From positions 2,108,001 through 2,172,000 of the forward strand of contig NZ_CP094970.1 of NCBI RefSeq assembly GCF_025790165.1: DNA of 64,000 nt, written 5' to 3'. Made by a program: the position numbers and the translations under genes. Position 1 is the stretch's first letter; each line of letters starts with the position of its first letter. The notes under the pieces were generated by a model. That model did no database searches. It was not told where the DNA came from and saw only the letters and a list, made by a program, of their open reading frames with translations. Below are positions 60,575 to 64,000 of the stretch, one piece after another. This DNA is from Solicola gregarius. Its GTDB lineage: Bacteria; Actinomycetota; Actinomycetes; Propionibacteriales; Nocardioidaceae.

Positions 60575-62098
60575 ATGAGCGTTCGATACGGCGATCGATT
60601 CCGGCAGGGTGCCTCACCCGTCGCGCCGTCGACATCGCAGAGCAGCGACGACGACGGTGTCGCATCGCTCGACGCGATGCTTCGCGCGCTGGCCACCCTG
60701 CCGTACGCGGAGGGCGACGCCGCTCGGATCGATCGGATGGCGCTACTGGAGAGGTTGCGGGGCGCGGTCGCGGCGGCGCAGGCACTCGAGATGGTCGAGT
60801 TCGAGGAGTCCCAGATAGCCGAGCAGCGCGCCGCCGGTGTGTCCGAGCGCAGGGTCGGTCGCGGGGTTGCCGATCAGATCGGCTTGGCGCGTGAGCTGTC
60901 GCCGGCGCGCGGGTCACGAGAGCTGGGCTGGACGCGAAGCCTGGTCAAGCAGATGCCGCAGACCCGCCGCCTGCTCGCCGCTGGGCGGATCTCCGAGGTC
61001 ACGGCGCGGGCGATGGTGACGGAGACCGCCGAGCTCGAACCGCTCGACCGGCGCCGCGTCGACTCCGACCTCGCCCCGGACCTCCCCGCGATGGGCGAGC
61101 GCGAGGCGCGCGCTGCCGCACGCAAGCTCGCGTACAGCCTCGATCCGGAGGCCTCGACGCGACGCGCCCGCAAGGCACGCGAAGACCGCCGGGTCTCGAT
61201 CCGGCCCGCCCCCGAGACGATGACGCTGCTGACCGGCCTTCTCCCCGTCGAGCAGGGCGTCGCGGCGTACGCGAGTCTCAAGAAGCACGCGTCGGCGGCG
61301 AAGGCCGCCGGTGATGAGCGGACGCGGTCGCAGATCATGGCCGATACCTTCGTCGAGCGCCTCACGGGGCAGCAGAAGGCAACCGACGTTCCCATCGAGG
61401 TACGCCTCACGATGGGTTCCGACACGCTCTTCGACGAGGACGACGAGCCCGCCGACGTCGACGGCTACGGGCCCGTCCCGGCAGATGTCGCGCGCGACCT
61501 GATCCGCCCCGCCTCCGCTGAGGCGACCGTCGATCCGGTTGGAGCTGCCGCCGGGCCAAGCTCTGCACCCACCGGCACTGAGACGTACGCGGGCGCGGCG
61601 GCCGACCCCGCCTCCGCGGTTCGCCAACGTGCCGGCGTGTGGGTGCGGCGCCTCTTCGACGACCCCGCGACCGGCGTCGCAACAAGCATCGATCCCACCC
61701 GGCGCCGGTTCACCGGGGCAGTCGCCCGGTACCTGCTCGCGCGCGACCAGGTGTGTCGAACCCCCGGCTGCGGTGCTCCGATCCGCCACCTCGACCACAT
61801 CCGCCCGTACCGCGACGACGGCCCGACGACGGTCGACAACGGCCAAGGACTCTGCGAGCGATGCTCGTACACCAAGGAGATGCCCGGCTGGCGAACGACC
61901 GTGACCACCACGGCACCGCATACGACGACGATCACAACCCCGACCGGGCACACGTACGCCTCCCAGGCACCACCCGCCAACGGCCCCGGCCCGTCTGCAC
62001 AAACGCTCGGCGAACGACGCCGCGACCGACGCCTCGCACGCCTCAAATCGAATCTCATCCTGGCCGGCCTGCGCCCACCGGATGATCCCGATCCGTAA
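60575..62098 (+). CDS. 13E12-type HNH endonuclease (DUF222)
   Basis: The 507-residue protein has a DUF222 helical domain (about 60-330; LARELSPARGSRELGWTRSLV, GRISEVTARAMVTETAEL) and a C-terminal HNH motif in CRTPGCGAPIRHLDHIRPYRDDGPTTVDNGQGLCERC: the cysteines, DH pair and asparagine are all present. These repeat-family proteins are multi-copy in actinobacteria, and their role is unknown although mobility has been proposed. A TAGTCT box ends six bases before the ATG and no Shine-Dalgarno is seen, so expression may be leaderless. Length is typical of the family. Confidence 0.88.
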   Translation: MSVRYGDRFRQGASPVAPSTSQSSDDDGVASLDAMLRALATLPYAEGDAARIDRMALLERLRGAVAAAQALEMVEFEESQIAEQRAAGVSERRVGRGVADQIGLARELSPARGSRELGWTRSLVKQMPQTRRLLAAGRISEVTARAMVTETAELEPLDRRRVDSDLAPDLPAMGEREARAAARKLAYSLDPEASTRRARKAREDRRVSIRPAPETMTLLTGLLPVEQGVAAYASLKKHASAAKAAGDERTRSQIMADTFVERLTGQQKATDVPIEVRLTMGSDTLFDEDDEPADVDGYGPVPADVARDLIRPASAEATVDPVGAAAGPSSAPTGTETYAGAAADPASAVRQRAGVWVRRLFDDPATGVATSIDPTRRRFTGAVARYLLARDQVCRTPGCGAPIRHLDHIRPYRDDGPTTVDNGQGLCERCSYTKEMPGWRTTVTTTAPHTTTITTPTGHTYASQAPPANGPGPSAQTLGERRRDRRLARLKSNLILAGLRPPDDPDP

Positions 62099-62113
62099 AG
62101 CGCATCGTCCGAA

Positions 62114-62128
62114 GGCAAGGCCCTTGCC
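62114..62128. terminator. Short hairpin after the HNH gene
   Basis: GGCAAG (62114-62119) and CTTGCC (62123-62128) form a 6-bp stem with a 3-base loop, 15 bases after the HNH stop. A weak terminator candidate. Confidence 0.35.
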
Positions 62129-62431
62129 ATCGGTGGACCGTTCGCCTCGGACGCGCGGCGCGAACGTAGTGAAGGCGGCGAGAACAGACAGCCGCCGGCG
62201 CCAGCATGCGCGTCATTCCGCCCAGATAGACGCGCCGAGCCGACGCCACCGGTCTTCGTCTGGTGCTCGCGTTCGTCGACGCAAATGTGCTACCTGAGGT
62301 GAGGGCGACTCAAGTATCTTCGTCCCCTAGAACGGCGGGCGACTCAGCGGAGCGCGGGTCCCATGCCGCGTTCAGGAATGTCCTCCGGACCTTGAACTTT
62401 CTGACCCGTAGGGGAGGTTCCGTGAAATCCT
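62129..62431. other. Intergenic region without recognised gene
   Basis: About 300 bp between the HNH hairpin and the next gene. I see no convincing coding frame, tRNA or attachment site. GGGCGACTCA occurs twice (near 62304 and 62337) but has no assigned role. From here to the window end the composition looks less GC-rich than the rest. Confidence 0.4.
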
Positions 62432-63313
62432 GTGTCTATGGTTGGCGAAGGCGAGCTATCGCTAGATGAGGCGCGGAAACTACGCGACGAGTTGCATCGT
62501 CTTGAGGCGTCGGTCGAGGAGCACGCCGCACTCGGTGTTGCCCAGCAGATGGAAGAACTGGGCCGAGCTATGCAGTGGTACTTGGGCAACGCCGCGGATT
62601 GTCTCCGCACGATCGACGCCCTCAGCCAAGATGCACTCGGGACGCGTCTGTTGATGGAGGGCGAGGTGCCTTATGGGGACGGCATTCATCGGGACTACGT
62701 TACGGAGTTGGGCAGGACATGGCACAACTTCGTCGCCGCTGCGAAGACCTTCGCCGACCACATGAGGCGGCAGTTCGACAACCAACCCGAGGATCTGCAG
62801 GCTGAGTACGAGCAGAGGAAGCGGGAACTGCTCGACGCGAACGGCGTAGTCGCATTCGTGTCCCGATCACGGAATGTCCTTCTGCACGGAGGGGTCTTCC
62901 AGACCGGGGTGACATGGAGGTTCACGCAGACCTCGGAGTCATTCGAGGCCGACTGCCGCACGGACATCCTGCTGAACCGCTACGACTCGTGGTGGAACGC
63001 TGGCGCCCGTCGATACCTCGACTCGAGGGCCCCCCGTCTCAACCTGAGATCGACAATCGGCGAGCACAAAGACGCGGTGAACCCGCTCTATACCTGGTAT
63101 CAGAAGCGGGTCTACGAGTACCACCACTCGAAGTTCGCCGACTTGGAGAAGACCGCGGCCCGGATCAGGGAAGTCAGCGAGCGACTAGATCCGGGGTCCA
63201 TGCCCGTCGTTGATCAGCTGACGCATTTCCCGGATCCCTCCGAGCCGTGCCCCGTGCGCCCACCAGTGAAGCCGAAGCCCAAGACCCAGAGGGGCCGTAA
63301 GAAGAAGCGATAA
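62432..63313 (+). CDS. Hypothetical protein with a HEPN-like RNVLLH motif
   Basis: I do not recognise a family for this 293-residue protein. The start is GTG (62432) or ATG (62438). An N-terminal helical stretch (LSLDEARKLRDELHRLEASVEEHAAL) is followed by a mid-region containing FVSRSRNVLLHGG, where arginine, asparagine and histidine sit as in the R-X4-H motif of HEPN RNases. The C-terminus is lysine/proline-rich (PKPKTQRGRKKKR), suggesting nucleic-acid contact. A toxin, a defence effector or an unrelated helical protein are all possible. The gene is followed by a second gene of unclear family; together they differ in composition from upstream genes. Confidence 0.6.
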   Translation: MSMVGEGELSLDEARKLRDELHRLEASVEEHAALGVAQQMEELGRAMQWYLGNAADCLRTIDALSQDALGTRLLMEGEVPYGDGIHRDYVTELGRTWHNFVAAAKTFADHMRRQFDNQPEDLQAEYEQRKRELLDANGVVAFVSRSRNVLLHGGVFQTGVTWRFTQTSESFEADCRTDILLNRYDSWWNAGARRYLDSRAPRLNLRSTIGEHKDAVNPLYTWYQKRVYEYHHSKFADLEKTAARIREVSERLDPGSMPVVDQLTHFPDPSEPCPVRPPVKPKPKTQRGRKKKR

Positions 63314-63519
63314 CGCTTGTTGCCATTGTTCGTCTCGCACTGGAAGCGCGACTCGGCGAAGTGCGTCGCCCTCTCCTTGCGTTCGGGCGACGCCGAGAAA
63401 CCGATACATCCGCGTTGTCGGCAAACATGCTGGGCTCGCTCTCGGCGTCGGTTGGCAGGACGGCCGTAGCCGCGGGTAGAGACTTCGGAGTCCGTTCGAG
63501 CGACGCTTATGGAGGATCC

Positions 63520-64000
63520 ATGACTGGGAACGATCTAGCATCGGGGGACAGCAGAGTCGGATGGGCGTGGGACGCGAAACTCACGACTCCCTACGTCGCG
63601 ATGCTGCGCGACCGTGAACACCAGGTTGAGCTAGTGATTCCTTACGATCCGTCGGACGAGGCTCTGCACCGGCGCTACGCCGGCTCAATGGTGCGCTGGG
63701 GTGACGATCCGGAGAGGAGCCGATTCGACTACGAACTGCCAGATCAGTTCTGGTTCATGGACGCACGTGGATTCGTGTCTCTGAACGGCATACGAGCCCA
63801 CGCGGTCGAACCGATTGCCGGCGGGCCCACCATCTTCAATCAGTGCAGAGTAGCCGTTGACTATGCCGTGTTCAGCGGCACACCGGGTGTCGACTACTCC
63901 GTCGTTAATGGACTGAGTACGCGTGTCGAGGGACTCGGGCAGTGGTTCGGCCATCGCTCAGTCCGGGACAACCTGCTCGATCCGGAACGATCGAACGAGG
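63520..64000 (+). CDS. Incomplete gene with weak ApeA-like N-terminal features
   Basis: The ATG at 63520 has GGAGGATCC just upstream and the frame is open to the end of the window, so about 160 residues are visible and the 3' end is missing. The protein starts MTGNDLASGDSRVGWAWD and includes QFWFMDARGFVSLNG, TIFNQCRVAVDYAVFSG and VNGLSTRVEGLGQWFG. The last segments resemble the beta-rich N-terminal domain of ApeA-type proteins, in which a C-terminal HEPN nuclease follows. The match is only by eye, so the family is a guess. It would need the next kilobase to see whether a HEPN domain is present. Confidence 0.5.
   Translation, partial: MTGNDLASGDSRVGWAWDAKLTTPYVAMLRDREHQVELVIPYDPSDEALHRRYAGSMVRWGDDPERSRFDYELPDQFWFMDARGFVSLNGIRAHAVEPIAGGPTIFNQCRVAVDYAVFSGTPGVDYSVVNGLSTRVEGLGQWFGHRSVRDNLLDPERSNE

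Overview
The window is high-GC, gene-dense actinobacterial chromosome. Codon use, frequent GTG starts, Tat signals, a BldD-type regulator and a 13E12-type (DUF222) HNH endonuclease suggest Nocardioidaceae or another Propionibacteriales lineage. I see no rRNA, tRNA, CRISPR array or insertion sequence. From about 62.1 kb to the end the sequence looks less GC-rich and the genes have no clear functional family, which suggests the edge of an accessory region.

Layout. 0-2 kb: the tail of a SARP/hydrolase/cyclase-like fusion regulator and a minimal BldD-type regulator. 2-12.5 kb: a sugar locus with a divergent ROK repressor, a ribose-type ABC importer, a Gfo/Idh/MocA dehydrogenase, a secreted PA14/propeller/CBM/DUF1080 protein and a TIM-barrel isomerase. 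12.5-15 kb: a VanY-like carboxypeptidase divergent from an OmpR-type two-component system. 15-17 kb: a 13E12 remnant, an SDR lacking the catalytic tyrosine, and a cytochrome b561-like protein. 17-23.5 kb, minus strand: a two-domain multicopper oxidase, a secreted cupredoxin/Ig protein and a 1,208-residue ThuA/propeller/PKD/DUF1080 protein. 23.7-31.8 kb, minus strand: a Tat-exported TIM-barrel protein followed upstream by a translationally coupled ebo-type operon (eboF, eboE, eboB, eboA, a second TIM-barrel gene, eboC) led by a frameshifted inositol-phosphate synthase gene.

31.9-43.6 kb: MerR with an aldo/keto reductase, an M28 and an M4 protease, LysR, MFS, a GlxA-type regulator, a TetR/MFS efflux/SDR unit with two visible operators, and a FAD-linked oxidase. 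43.7-46.7 kb: a drug-export ABC pair with its own MerR regulator, and a VOC protein. 47-51.3 kb: MmcQ/YjbR, an S41-like peptidase divergent from a winged-helix regulator, a lipoprotein hydrolase and two unknowns. 51.4-59.9 kb: IclR with an oligopeptide-type ABC importer and three enzymes (BKACE, L-carnitine dehydrogenase-like, thioesterase) matching the L-carnitine to glycine betaine route. 59.9-64 kb: GNAT, an HNH endonuclease, an unknown protein with a HEPN-like RNVLLH motif, and an incomplete gene with weak ApeA-like features.

The strongest candidate for an under-described system is the ebo operon. It has every canonical ebo component except EboD, the dehydroquinate-synthase-like sugar-phosphate cyclase. 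A different sugar-phosphate cyclase family, inositol-3-phosphate synthase, sits in the leading position. It ends at a long nested hairpin and lies next to two secreted proteins with DUF1080 and propeller domains, so much of 3.4-31.8 kb may deal with modified sugars or cyclitols. Three genes (31.0, 33.3 and 41.8 kb) carry single frameshifts that may be sequence errors or real decay.
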